DNA of 64,000 bases from JAGRMG01 sp047975215 (lineage in GTDB: Bacteria > Pseudomonadota > Alphaproteobacteria > Rhodobacterales > Rhodobacteraceae). Of the stretch, positions 50,095 through 59,402 are shown piece by piece. The stretch covers positions 22,507 through 86,506 of the forward strand of contig JBKEDD010000088.1 of the NCBI GenBank assembly GCA_047975215.1, given 5' to 3'. A program made the position numbers and the translations under genes. Every line of letters starts with the position of its first letter. The stretch's first letter is position 1. Under the pieces are notes generated by a model. The model had not been told where the DNA came from and did not search any database. It saw only the letters and a list, made by a program, of their open reading frames with translations.

Positions 50095-51159
50095 ATGACC
50101 GAAGCGACGAAACTTCTGGACGAACTTAACGACCGGTCGCGCGAGGTGTTCCGGCTGGTTGTCGAGTCCTATCTCGAAAGCGGCGGCCCGGTAGGCAGCC
50201 GGACATTGACCCGGACGATGCAGGAAAAGGTCAGCGCCGCCACCATTCGCAACGTCATGCAGGATCTCGAGTTTCTCGGCCTTCTGGACAGTCCGCATGT
50301 CAGCGCCGGCAGGATACCGACGCAGTTGGGCTTGCGCATGTTCGTCGACGGGCTGCTTGAGGTGGGCGATCTGACCTCCGCGGACCGCGAAAAGATTGAT
50401 GCGACGCTTTCAAGCAACACGCATGACGTGGGCGGCCTGCTGGATCGCGTCGGATCGGCCCTTTCGGGCGTGACGCAGGGCGCTTCGCTGGTTCTGACGC
50501 CGAAACACGAGGCGGCGATCCGCCATATCGAGTTCGTTTCGCTCGGCCACGAACGGGCGCTTGTGGTACTCGTGTTTTCGGACGGACATGTCGAGAACCG
50601 TCTTTTTACGCCACCGCCGGGCCAGACCCCAAGTTCTATGCGCGAAGCGGCGAATTTCCTGAACGCGCTGATCGAGGGCAAGACCCTCGGCGAATTGCGC
50701 CGCGTGATCCAGAAGGAGATCTCGGCGCGGCGGCAGGAAATCGACAGCCTGGCCCGCGACATGATAGAAAGCGGCCTTGCGGTGTGGGAGGACGAAGGCG
50801 AGGACAGCGCCCGCCTGATCGTGCGCGGCCGGGCGAATCTTCTGGGCGAAGGCGGCGAGACGGCGGAACTCGAACGGATCAGGTCATTGTTTGATGACCT
50901 AGAACGCAAGCGCGATATCGCCGAATTCCTGGAATTGACCGATCAGGGCGACGGCGTGCGGATATTTATCGGCTCCGAGAACAAACTTTTCTCACTTTCG
51001 GGTTCCTCTCTGGTGGTTTCCCCATATATGAACGCTGACCGAAAGATCATTGGCGCGGTTGGCGTGATCGGGCCGACGCGGCTGAACTACGGACGCATCG
51101 TCCCGATCGTGGATTACACGGCACAACTGGTCGGAAAACTGCTTTCCGACCGGAGTTAG
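50095..51159 (+). CDS. hrcA: Heat-inducible transcription repressor HrcA
   Basis: A product of 354 residues that represses groESL and related operons by binding CIRCE elements. The N-terminal winged helix contains SGGPVGSRTLTRTM and SAATIRNVMQDLE, and the dimerisation domain and GAF-like part follow. The ATG at 50095 is used. The longer frame to 50050 is not supported. No CIRCE repeat is present upstream, so autorepression at this promoter is not evident. grpE follows after nine bases. Confidence 0.95.
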   Translation: MTEATKLLDELNDRSREVFRLVVESYLESGGPVGSRTLTRTMQEKVSAATIRNVMQDLEFLGLLDSPHVSAGRIPTQLGLRMFVDGLLEVGDLTSADREKIDATLSSNTHDVGGLLDRVGSALSGVTQGASLVLTPKHEAAIRHIEFVSLGHERALVVLVFSDGHVENRLFTPPPGQTPSSMREAANFLNALIEGKTLGELRRVIQKEISARRQEIDSLARDMIESGLAVWEDEGEDSARLIVRGRANLLGEGGETAELERIRSLFDDLERKRDIAEFLELTDQGDGVRIFIGSENKLFSLSGSSLVVSPYMNADRKIIGAVGVIGPTRLNYGRIVPIVDYTAQLVGKLLSDRS

Positions 51160-51168
51160 AGGTGAGAG

Positions 51169-51732
51169 ATGGCAGAACCCAAGAAAGACGAATTCCTTGA
51201 TGATATTGACGCGGGCGCTGTCGAGGAACAAGCGGATCAGATGGCCGGGATCGACCCTGAAGCGGCGGAACTGGATGCGCTGCGGGCCGAACGCGACGAG
51301 TTGAAGGACCGGTTTCTTCGCGCCCTCGCGGATGCCGAGAACGCCCGCAAGCGGTCACAGAAGGATCGCCGCGAGGCGGAACAGTATGGCGGCTCGAAAC
51401 TGGTCCGCGACATGCTGCCGGTCTATGACAACATGAAGCGCGCTCTGGATGCTGCAAACACCGATCAGGGCGGCGTCGCGGCCGGCCTGATCGAAGGGGT
51501 CGAGCTGACCATGCGCGAACTCCTGAACGTCTTCGCCAAGCACGGGGTCAGGCTGGTGTCTCCGCAGGTCGGTGACAGGTTCGACCCCCAGATGCACGAG
51601 GCCATGTTCGAGGCGCCGCTTCCGGGAACCATGGCGGGCGAGATCATTCAGGTGTCGGCCGAAGGCTTCATGCTGCATGACCGCCTGCTGCGCCCGGCGC
51701 AGGTGGGCGTATCGTCGATGCCGGCGTCCTGA
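51169..51732 (+). CDS. grpE: Nucleotide exchange factor GrpE
   Basis: The co-chaperone that releases ADP from DnaK, 187 residues. An acidic N-terminus precedes a long coiled coil (about 35-90) and the beta domain with PQVGDRFDPQMHEAMFEAP and VSAEGFMLHDRLLRPAQVGVS. GGTGAGAG precedes the start. It is co-transcribed with hrcA and convergent with mutS. A hairpin follows but without a T-tract. Confidence 0.96.
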   Translation: MAEPKKDEFLDDIDAGAVEEQADQMAGIDPEAAELDALRAERDELKDRFLRALADAENARKRSQKDRREAEQYGGSKLVRDMLPVYDNMKRALDAANTDQGGVAAGLIEGVELTMRELLNVFAKHGVRLVSPQVGDRFDPQMHEAMFEAPLPGTMAGEIIQVSAEGFMLHDRLLRPAQVGVSSMPAS

Positions 51733-51773
51733 AGCGCGCCCTTGCGGGCGCCGCGCGGTAAGGCTGGGCCGGG

Positions 51774-54413
51774 TCAGGCTGTCCCGGCCGCCTCTTTCAG
51801 CTTGTACAGTATCTCCAGCGCCTGGCGCGGGGTCAGTTCGTCGGGGTGAATTTCGGCAAGCATCTCGTCGCTGGCCGACGGTGCGCGGGGGCGATCCGGC
51901 GCAGCGGGTCTGACCGCGAAAAGCGGAAGATCTTCGATCAGTGCGGCAGGCGCCGGCCGCCCCTCGCGTTCGCCCTTTTCCAGCGCGTCGAGCACCACAC
52001 GGGCGCGGGCGACGACCGAGGGCGGAAGCCCGGCAAGCTGGGCCACCTGCACACCGTAGGAGCGGTCGGCGGCACCCTGGCGCACCTCGTGCAGAAAGAT
52101 CACCTCTCCTTCCCATTCGCGCACGGCGACGGTGGCGTTCTCGACATGGTCGAGCCTCCCGGCCAGCGCGGTCAGTTCGTGGTAATGCGTGGCAAAGAGC
52201 GCACGGCAGCGGTTCGCGTCATGCAGATGTTCCAGCGTCGCCCAGGCGATCGACAGACCGTCCCATGTGGCGGTGCCGCGGCCGATCTCGTCGAGGATCA
52301 CCAGTGCCCGGTCGTCGGCCTGGTTCAGGATTGCCGCGGTTTCGACCATTTCAACCATGAAGGTGGACCGCCCGCGCGCCAGATCGTCCGAGGCGCCGAC
52401 ACGGCTGAAGATCTGGCTGACCAGCCCGATATGGGCACTGTCGGCGGGCACATGGCTGCCGATCTGGGCCAGCAGCGCGATCAGCGCGTTCTGCCGCAGA
52501 TAGGTTGATTTCCCGGCCATGTTCGGCCCGGTCAGCAGGGCGATCGCGGCACCGTCGGCGGCGCTCAGGTCGCAGTCGTTGGCGATGAAGGCATCGCCCG
52601 ATTGCCGGCGCAGCGCGTGTTCCACAACCGGATGGCGGCCACCCTCGATGCGGAAGGCGCGCGATGCGTCCAGATGAGGCCTGCACCAGTTCTCGGCCGC
52701 CGCAAGGTCGGCCAGCGATGCCGCAAGATCGAATTCTGCCAGCGCGGCGGCGGCGGCGTTCAGGCGGGTGGACTCGGCAAGGATTGTCTCTGACAGGCTT
52801 TGATAGAGCCGCTTTTCGATCTCGAGCGCATGATTCCCGGCGTTCAGGATTCGGGTTTCGAGTTCGCTGAGTTCGACGGTGGTAAAGCGGACCTGACTGG
52901 CTGTGGTCTGGCGGTGGATATAGGTTTGCGTCAGCGGCGCCGATAGCATTTTCGCCGCATGCGTGGCGGTCGTTTCGATGAAATAGCCCAGCACGTTGTT
53001 GTGCTTGATCTTCAGCGACGCGATCCCGGTATGCTCGGCATAGGTCTTTTGCAGCCGCGCGATGACCGACCGGCCTTCGTCGCGCAGGGTGCGGGCCTCG
53101 TCAAGCGCGGGGTCGTGGCCGGAGGCGATGAAACCGCCATCGCGCGCCAGCAGCGGCGGTTCGGCGACCAGCGCCGCCCCGAGAAGCACCGAAAGATCCT
53201 CAAACCCCGAAAGCGCGGCGCTGGCATCGCGCAACTGGTCGGGCAGGTCGAGAGGCGCGCAAAGCCGGCCGATGGCCGCGACCTGTTCCAGGCCATCCCG
53301 GACGGCAGCCAGATCGCGCGGGCCGCCGCGGTCGAGCGCCAGGCGCGAAAGCGCGCGATCCAGATCCGGGGTCTTGCGCAGCGCCTGCCGAAGATCCGCT
53401 GAATACAGGCTCTGAGTCAGGCAGAAGTCTACCGAATCCAGCCGCGCCCGGAGAGTTTCGAGGTCGCGCGACGGACTGGACAGGCGCTGTTCCAGAAGCC
53501 GTGCCCCGCCCGGGGTAACGGTGCGGTCGATCACGTCGAGCAGCGACCCGGCGCGCCCGCCGCCAAGCGCGCGGGTCAGTTCCAGATTGCGCCGCGTCGC
53601 CGCGTCGATCTGGACCGAGCGTTCGGCGGTTTCGCGCCGGGGCGGGCGCAACAACGGCAGCCGGCCGCGCTGGGTGATGTCGAGATAGTCGATCAGCGCA
53701 CCCATCGCCGACACCTCGGCGCGGCCGAAACTGCCAAACGAGTCCAGCGCCTCGACACCGAACAATTCGCGGATGCGAATTTCGGCGGCCGAACTGTCGA
53801 AACTGGCGCGGCCCAGCGGTGTTACGGGAATGCCGAAATCGGATGGCACCGCGCGCAGCGCCGCGTCAGAGGTTTCCGGCAGGATCAGTTCGGACGGCGC
53901 CAGGCGGGCCAGTTCCGGCCCCAGGCGCGCGCGCGCCAGCGCCATGACGTGAAACGCGCCGGTCGATATGTCTGCCCAGGCCAGCGCCGTCTGGTCGCGC
54001 ACCTGCGCAAGTGCCGCCAGGAAATTGTGCCGCCGCGCCTCGAGCAGGGAGTCCTCGGTCAGGGTGCCGGGCGTGACAAGGCGCACGACCTCGCGTTTCA
54101 CCACGGATTTGGAGCCGCGCTTCTTCGCCTCCGCCGGGCTTTCCATCTGTTCGCAGACCGCCACCCTGAAACCCTTGCGGATCAGGGTGAGAAGATAGCC
54201 TTCGGCGGAATGTACCGGCACGCCGCACATCGGAATGTCGGCGCCGTCGTGCTTGCCGCGCTTGGTCAGCGCGATATCCAGCGCCTCGGCCGCGGCAACG
54301 GCATCGTCAAAGAACATCTCGTAGAAATCGCCCATGCGGTAAAACAGCAGGCAATCCGCGTGGGCGGCCTTGATCTCGAGGTATTGCACCATCATCGGTG
54401 TAGCGTTCGTCAA
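51774..54413 (-). CDS. mutS: DNA mismatch repair protein MutS
   Basis: The product has 879 residues from a TTG at 54413, which yields the family-like (M)TNATPMMVQYLEIK start. ATG 54395 is an alternative. The mismatch-reading F-x-E is F30-Y31-E32 in FYRMGDFYE. Walker A GPNMAGKST lies at about 625-632, Walker B VILDEIGRGTATWDG follows, and the HYHEL motif precedes the C-terminal helical end with DELTPRQALEILYKLKE. It recognises mismatches and recruits MutL. Confidence 0.96.
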   Translation of the reverse strand: MTNATPMMVQYLEIKAAHADCLLFYRMGDFYEMFFDDAVAAAEALDIALTKRGKHDGADIPMCGVPVHSAEGYLLTLIRKGFRVAVCEQMESPAEAKKRGSKSVVKREVVRLVTPGTLTEDSLLEARRHNFLAALAQVRDQTALAWADISTGAFHVMALARARLGPELARLAPSELILPETSDAALRAVPSDFGIPVTPLGRASFDSSAAEIRIRELFGVEALDSFGSFGRAEVSAMGALIDYLDITQRGRLPLLRPPRRETAERSVQIDAATRRNLELTRALGGGRAGSLLDVIDRTVTPGGARLLEQRLSSPSRDLETLRARLDSVDFCLTQSLYSADLRQALRKTPDLDRALSRLALDRGGPRDLAAVRDGLEQVAAIGRLCAPLDLPDQLRDASAALSGFEDLSVLLGAALVAEPPLLARDGGFIASGHDPALDEARTLRDEGRSVIARLQKTYAEHTGIASLKIKHNNVLGYFIETTATHAAKMLSAPLTQTYIHRQTTASQVRFTTVELSELETRILNAGNHALEIEKRLYQSLSETILAESTRLNAAAAALAEFDLAASLADLAAAENWCRPHLDASRAFRIEGGRHPVVEHALRRQSGDAFIANDCDLSAADGAAIALLTGPNMAGKSTYLRQNALIALLAQIGSHVPADSAHIGLVSQIFSRVGASDDLARGRSTFMVEMVETAAILNQADDRALVILDEIGRGTATWDGLSIAWATLEHLHDANRCRALFATHYHELTALAGRLDHVENATVAVREWEGEVIFLHEVRQGAADRSYGVQVAQLAGLPPSVVARARVVLDALEKGEREGRPAPAALIEDLPLFAVRPAAPDRPRAPSASDEMLAEIHPDELTPRQALEILYKLKEAAGTA

Positions 54414-54489
54414 CGGTATTTCCCGGGTCCTGCGGTCGCGGCGACCTTACAAATCCGGCCGGTGCGACGAAAGACAAAACGTCTTGCCG

Positions 54490-54518
54490 TTGAGGCGACG
54501 CCGACCCTACGCTATGAG
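54490..54518 (+). promoter_or_regulatory. Candidate promoter of maeB
   Basis: TTGAGG (54490-54495), 17 bases, TATGAG (54513-54518), 29 bases before the maeB ATG, in the 134-base divergent gap with mutS. Confidence 0.5.
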
Positions 54519-54547
54519 ACGAGCGCCCAACCCGGAAAGTATGCCAC

Positions 54548-56803
54548 ATGGCCAAATTCAAGATCACCGACGAAGAGGCGCTTGCCTTCCACCTGGAGCC
54601 GACACCCGGCAAGTTCGAGGTACAGGCCACGGTGCCGATGACCACGCAGCGCGACCTGTCGCTTGCCTATTCCCCCGGTGTAGCGGTGCCTTGCGAGGCC
54701 ATCGCGAGGAACCCGGAAACCGCCTATGATTATACCAACAAGGGCAATCTCGTCGCCGTGATCTCGAACGGCACGGCGGTTCTGGGGCTGGGCAATCTGG
54801 GGGCGCTGGGTTCAAAGCCCGTGATGGAAGGCAAGGCGGTTCTGTTCAAGCGATTTGCCGACGTCAATTCCATCGACATCGAACTTGACACCGAAGACCC
54901 GGACGCCTTCTGCCAGGCCGTCCGGCTGATGGGGCCGACATTCGGCGGCATCAACCTGGAAGATATCAAGGCGCCGGAATGCTTCATCATCGAGCAGCGC
55001 CTGAAGGAAGAGATGGACATTCCCGTCTTTCACGACGACCAGCACGGCACGGCGGTAATCTGCGCGGCGGGGCTGATAAACGCGCTGCACCTGTCGGGAA
55101 AGAAGATAGAGGATGTGAAGATCGTGCTGAACGGGGCGGGGGCGGCGGGAATCGCCTGTCTTGAACTGCTCAAGGCGATGGGCGCGCGGCACGACAATTG
55201 CATCATGTGCGACACCAAGGGTGTGATCTGGCAGGGCCGCACAGATGGCATGAACCAGTGGAAATCCGCCCATGCGGTCAAGACCGATCTGCGCACGCTC
55301 GAGGACGCGATGCGGGGCGCGGACGTGTTTCTTGGCGTGTCGGCAAGGGGTGCGGTGACTCAGGAGATGGTCAAGAGCATGGCCGAGAACCCGGTCATTT
55401 TCGCCATGGCCAACCCCGACCCCGAGATCACGCCGGAAGAGGCGCAGGAGGTGCGCCCCGACGCCATCGTCGCCACCGGGCGCAGCGACTATCCCAACCA
55501 GGTCAACAACGTGCTGGGCTTTCCCTACCTGTTTCGCGGCGCGCTCGACATACATGCGCGTGCAATCAACGACGAGATGAAGATCGCCTGCGCCCGTGCG
55601 CTTGCCGAACTCGCGCGCGAGGACGTGCCCGACGAGGTGGCGCTGGCCTACGGTCGTGCCCTGAGTTTCGGGCGCGACTACATCATCCCGACGCCGTTCG
55701 ACCCGAGGCTTATCTTCAGGATTCCGCCGGCAGTGGCGCGTGCGGGCATGAATACCGGCGCCGCGCGGCGACCGATCATCGACATGGACGCCTATGAGTT
55801 GAACCTAAAGTCGCGCATGGATCCGACCGCCAGCATCCTGCGCAGCCTCAACACCCGGGCCCGCGCGGCGCAAAGCCGGATGATCTTTGCCGAGGGCGAC
55901 GACCCGCGCGTACTGCGCGCAGCGGTCACTTATCAGCGGGCCGGGTTCGGCAAGGCGCTGGTGGTGGGCCGTCAGGCCGATGTGACCGCCAAGCTGAAAA
56001 AGGCAGGGCTTGGCGATGCGGTGCCCGAACTTGAGGTCGTCAACGCCGCCAACACCGAACATCTTGAGACCTACAAGGCGTTTCTTTACGACCGTCTGCA
56101 ACGCAAAGGGTTCGACCATAAGGATATTCACCGGCTGGCGGCGCGCGACCGCCACGTCTTTTCGGCACTGATGCTGGCGCATGGGCATGGTGACGGGCTG
56201 GTCACGGGGGCGACGCGCAAGTCGGCGCATGTGCTGGACCGTATCGGCCATGTGTTCGACGCGGACGCCGCGCATGGCGCGGTCGGCGTTACCGCGCTCT
56301 TGCACAAGGGCCGGATCGTTCTGATCGGCGATACGTTGGTGCATGAATGGCCCGAGGCCGAGGATCTGGCGACCATCGCCGAGCGCGCCGCCAGCGTTGC
56401 CCGCGACATGGGGCTTGAACCGCGTGTCGCTTTCGTCAGCTTCTCGACCTTCGGCCACCCGGTTTCCGAGAGAGCCGAGAAGATGCACCACGCGCCGGTG
56501 GTGCTGGACCGGCGCGGCGCGGATTTCGAGTACGAGGGCGAAATGACCGTGGATGTGGCGCTGAATCCGAAGGCACAGGCGCATTACCCGTTCTCGCGCC
56601 TTACCGGGCCGGCCAACATTCTGGTGGTTCCGGCACGTCATTCGGCCAGCATTTCGGTCAAGCTGATGCAGGAGATGGCCGGGGCCACGGTGATCGGTCC
56701 GATTCTCAGCGGCGTCGACAAGCCGATCCAGATCTGTTCGTCCGTGTCCACCGCCAGCGATATCCTGAACATGGCAGTGCTGGCGGCCTGCGATATCGGC
56801 TGA
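54548..56803 (+). CDS. maeB: NADP-dependent malic enzyme with phosphotransacetylase-like domain
   Basis: Decarboxylates malate to pyruvate with NADP+. The product has 751 residues. The malic enzyme part (about 1-430) has SLAYSPGVAVPCEAI, VFHDDQHGTAV and the nucleotide-binding GAGAAGIACLELL. The C-terminal ~320 residues (from RMIFAEGDDPRVLRAA) are a phosphate acetyltransferase-like domain that in this class (MaeB) is regulatory, allowing acetyl-CoA control. It is the first of two genes; the PfkB kinase follows after four bases. Confidence 0.95.
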   Translation: MAKFKITDEEALAFHLEPTPGKFEVQATVPMTTQRDLSLAYSPGVAVPCEAIARNPETAYDYTNKGNLVAVISNGTAVLGLGNLGALGSKPVMEGKAVLFKRFADVNSIDIELDTEDPDAFCQAVRLMGPTFGGINLEDIKAPECFIIEQRLKEEMDIPVFHDDQHGTAVICAAGLINALHLSGKKIEDVKIVLNGAGAAGIACLELLKAMGARHDNCIMCDTKGVIWQGRTDGMNQWKSAHAVKTDLRTLEDAMRGADVFLGVSARGAVTQEMVKSMAENPVIFAMANPDPEITPEEAQEVRPDAIVATGRSDYPNQVNNVLGFPYLFRGALDIHARAINDEMKIACARALAELAREDVPDEVALAYGRALSFGRDYIIPTPFDPRLIFRIPPAVARAGMNTGAARRPIIDMDAYELNLKSRMDPTASILRSLNTRARAAQSRMIFAEGDDPRVLRAAVTYQRAGFGKALVVGRQADVTAKLKKAGLGDAVPELEVVNAANTEHLETYKAFLYDRLQRKGFDHKDIHRLAARDRHVFSALMLAHGHGDGLVTGATRKSAHVLDRIGHVFDADAAHGAVGVTALLHKGRIVLIGDTLVHEWPEAEDLATIAERAASVARDMGLEPRVAFVSFSTFGHPVSERAEKMHHAPVVLDRRGADFEYEGEMTVDVALNPKAQAHYPFSRLTGPANILVVPARHSASISVKLMQEMAGATVIGPILSGVDKPIQICSSVSTASDILNMAVLAACDIG

Positions 56804-56807
56804 ACCC

Positions 56808-57683
56808 GTGGCGATCTGGAATCTCGGCTCGATCAATGCCGACATGGTCTATGCCGTGCCGCATCTGCCGGGGCCGGGGGAAACGCTGGCCGCGACCGGG
56901 TTCGCGCGGTTCCTCGGCGGCAAGGGCGCGAACATGTCGGTTGCCGCGGCGCGGGCGGGTGCTCGGGTCTGTCATATCGGCGCGGTTGGCGCCGACGGGC
57001 GCTGGGCAGTCGAACGGCTGAGGGAATACGGGGTCGATACCCGCCACATAGCGGTTATTGCCGAGTCGACAGGTCACGCGATCGTCGCCGTCGATCCGGC
57101 GGCAGAGAACCAGATCATACTCTATCCCGGGGCAAACCGGGCCATTTCCGAAGAAATGCTGCGCCGGGCGCTGTCCGGGGCGCAGGCGGGTGACAGCCTG
57201 TTGATGCAGAATGAAACCAACTTGCAGTCGCAAGCCGCACGGATGGGCCGCGATCTGGGCCTGAAGATCTGCTATGCCGCCGCGCCGTTCGAGGCAGCGG
57301 CGGTGCGCGCGGTCCTGCCCTGTCTCGATTTTCTCGTGCTGAACGCTGTGGAGGCCGGGCAGTTGCAAGCCGCGACAGGAATGCGCCCCGCCGCGCTGCC
57401 CGTGCGCCATGTGATCGTGACGCGGGGCGCGCAGGGCGCTCGGTATTTCGACACTGTTTCAGGACAATCGCGCGATTTTCCTGCCATACCCGTGCGACCT
57501 GTCGATACCACGGGGGCCGGCGATACGTTCGCGGGCTATGTGCTGGCGGGGCTGGACCGGGGCATGCCGATGGAACAGGCGATCGGGCTGGCGATGCGCG
57601 CAGCGGCGATCATGGTAACACGCCATGGCACGGCGGATGTGATCCCCGATCTGAAGGACGTGGGCGAAGCGCGCCTGTCCTAA
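56808..57683 (+). CDS. PfkB family carbohydrate kinase (ribokinase-like)
   Basis: The product has 291 residues, begun at GTG 56808. The substrate-binding FLGGKGANMSVAAARAG near 35 and the anion-hole motif TTGAGDTFAGY with catalytic base D239 define the family. The closest functional guess is ribokinase, but substrate cannot be told from sequence. Its end overlaps msrA by four bases on the opposite strand. Confidence 0.9.
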   Translation: MAIWNLGSINADMVYAVPHLPGPGETLAATGFARFLGGKGANMSVAAARAGARVCHIGAVGADGRWAVERLREYGVDTRHIAVIAESTGHAIVAVDPAAENQIILYPGANRAISEEMLRRALSGAQAGDSLLMQNETNLQSQAARMGRDLGLKICYAAAPFEAAAVRAVLPCLDFLVLNAVEAGQLQAATGMRPAALPVRHVIVTRGAQGARYFDTVSGQSRDFPAIPVRPVDTTGAGDTFAGYVLAGLDRGMPMEQAIGLAMRAAAIMVTRHGTADVIPDLKDVGEARLS

Positions 57684-58345
57684 CTGCCCGCAAAGGGCGC
57701 CTTGTCGCCCCACAATTCGCGTACCCGCGCATCACGGCCGCAACCTTCGCGGTACAGTTTGTAGGCCTTCATTTTTGTTGTCGGGCCGAAGCGCGAGAAA
57801 AAGATCAACTCGTCCTTCCTGTAGTAATCCTGGTGGTATTCCTCGGCCGGCCAGAACCTTGATTGGGGCAGGATGGGCGTGACGATCGGTTGGCCCAGCG
57901 CCGCCTGGGCCTCGGCGACAGCCTGTTGCGCAACAGCCCTTTCCGCCTTGTCAGAGACGAATATCGCGGTGCGATAGCTGTTTCCGCGGTCGCAGAACTG
58001 GCCGCCCGCGTCGGTCGGATCGACCGAGCGCAGGAACGTGTCCAGCAATTGCCGGCGCGAGATCCGGGCGGGATCGAAGGTGATTTGCACCGCCTCGAAA
58101 TGGCCGGTGCCGCCGCGCGCTACCTGCTTGTAGGTGGGATCGTACACATCACCGCCGGTATAGCCCGAGACCGCCCCCGTCACGCCCGGAACGGATTCGA
58201 AATCGGCCTCGACACACCAGAAGCAACCGCCGGCGACTGTCAGGGTTTCGCTCTGGCCGGCCTGGGCCGGCAACATGCGCAGCGCCGCCGCAACGGCGAT
58301 CAGGGCGCCAAGGGTCAGAGTTCTGATATCGTGTGAAAGGCTCAT
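57680..58345 (-). CDS. msrA: Peptide methionine-S-sulfoxide reductase MsrA, exported
   Basis: The product has 221 residues from ATG 58345, preceded by GGAGAAAG. Unlike cytoplasmic MsrA it carries a signal peptide (about 1-29, cleavage AQA|G), so it should repair oxidised methionines in the periplasm. The catalytic GGCFWCVE has C41. GGDVYDPTYKQVARGGTGHFEAVQ and the EEYHQDYY motif are typical. A later cysteine (EGCGRD) is a possible resolving residue. Confidence 0.95.
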   Translation of the reverse strand: MSLSHDIRTLTLGALIAVAAALRMLPAQAGQSETLTVAGGCFWCVEADFESVPGVTGAVSGYTGGDVYDPTYKQVARGGTGHFEAVQITFDPARISRRQLLDTFLRSVDPTDAGGQFCDRGNSYRTAIFVSDKAERAVAQQAVAEAQAALGQPIVTPILPQSRFWPAEEYHQDYYRKDELIFFSRFGPTTKMKAYKLYREGCGRDARVRELWGDKAPFAGS

Positions 58346-58439
58346 CCGCTTTCTCCGTTTGCCCCAGCGTGAAACCGAATGCCCGCCGCCACAAGCCAAA
58401 GGCGTGTGAGGTCACGCCATGTTGAGTGGAATTTACCGC

Positions 58440-58468
58440 TTGGCCCGGGGCATGTGCGGCGCTAAGCC
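58440..58468 (+). promoter_or_regulatory. Candidate promoter of the aminotransferase gene
   Basis: TTGGCC (58440-58445), 17 bases, TAAGCC (58463-58468), 22 bases before the ATG at 58491. Confidence 0.4.
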
Positions 58469-58490
58469 ATCGGTACGGGCGGAGGACACC

Positions 58491-59402
58491 ATGACCGAGA
58501 AGATGACGACCCACGAAGCCGAAGAGGACGCTCGCAACGAGGATATCCTCATCTACGTCAACGGCCGTATCCTGCCCAGGGCACAGGCGGTGATAAGTGT
58601 CTATGACAGCGGTTTCATGCTGGGCGATGGTGTCTGGGAGGGGCTTAGGCTGTATGACGGGCGCTGGGCCTTTCTGGGCGAACATCTGGACCGCCTGTTC
58701 GCCGCCGCCAGGGCAATTGACCTGGATATCGGCCTGGACCGCGACGGCGTAGCCGCGGCCTTGCTGGACACGCAGACGGCCAACGCGATGACGACGGATG
58801 TCCATGCGCGCCTGATGGTGACGCGCGGGGTCAAGTCGCGCCCGTTCCAGCATCCGGGCCTGAGCCGGCAGGGGCCGAGCGTCGTCATCATCATGGAGCA
58901 TTCCCGCCCCAGCCTGCCGCGCCCGATCCGGCTGGCCACGGTGCCCCATGTTCGCGGCCTGCCGACGAGCCAGGATCCCAAGCTTAACAGCCATTCCAAG
59001 CTGAACTGCGTTCTGGCCTGCATCGCCGCCGAGAAGGCCGGCGCAGACGAGGCGCTGATGCTGGACGTGCATGGGTTCGTCAACACGACCAACGCCTGCA
59101 ACTTCTTCATCGTGCGCAAGGGTGAGGTCTGGACCAGTACCGGCGATTACTGCATGAACGGGATCACCCGGCAGAAGGTGATCGACCTGTGCCGCGCCAA
59201 CGCCATCCCGGTGTTCGAGCGTAACTTCAGCCTGGTCGATACCTATGGCGCCGACGAAGCCTTCCTGACCGGCACCTTCGGGGCGCAAACGCCGGTGGCC
59301 GAGATTGACGGCCGCCAGATCGGAAGCGGGCAGTCGGGCCCGGTGACGCAACGGCTGCGCGAGCTTTACAAGGCCCTTGTCCGAGAGGAAACCCAGGCAT
59401 GA
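58491..59402 (+). CDS. Class IV aminotransferase (branched-chain / D-amino acid type)
   Basis: A PLP-dependent fold-type IV enzyme of 303 residues. The start at 58491 follows GGAGG. The Schiff-base lysine is K170 in SHSKLNCVLA. YVNGRILPRAQAVISVYDSGFMLGDGVWEGLR is the family N-terminal block, and FVNTTNACNFFIV near 196 forms the phosphate-binding region. The acceptor is unclear: related proteins are annotated as BCAT, DAAT or ADC lyase. It overlaps the sulfotransferase-like gene by four bases. Confidence 0.88.
   Translation: MTEKMTTHEAEEDARNEDILIYVNGRILPRAQAVISVYDSGFMLGDGVWEGLRLYDGRWAFLGEHLDRLFAAARAIDLDIGLDRDGVAAALLDTQTANAMTTDVHARLMVTRGVKSRPFQHPGLSRQGPSVVIIMEHSRPSLPRPIRLATVPHVRGLPTSQDPKLNSHSKLNCVLACIAAEKAGADEALMLDVHGFVNTTNACNFFIVRKGEVWTSTGDYCMNGITRQKVIDLCRANAIPVFERNFSLVDTYGADEAFLTGTFGAQTPVAEIDGRQIGSGQSGPVTQRLRELYKALVREETQA

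Noticed and set aside
51736..51751. Hairpin between grpE and mutS
   Set aside because: A 6-bp GC stem with no T-tract on either strand, so not a convincing intrinsic terminator.
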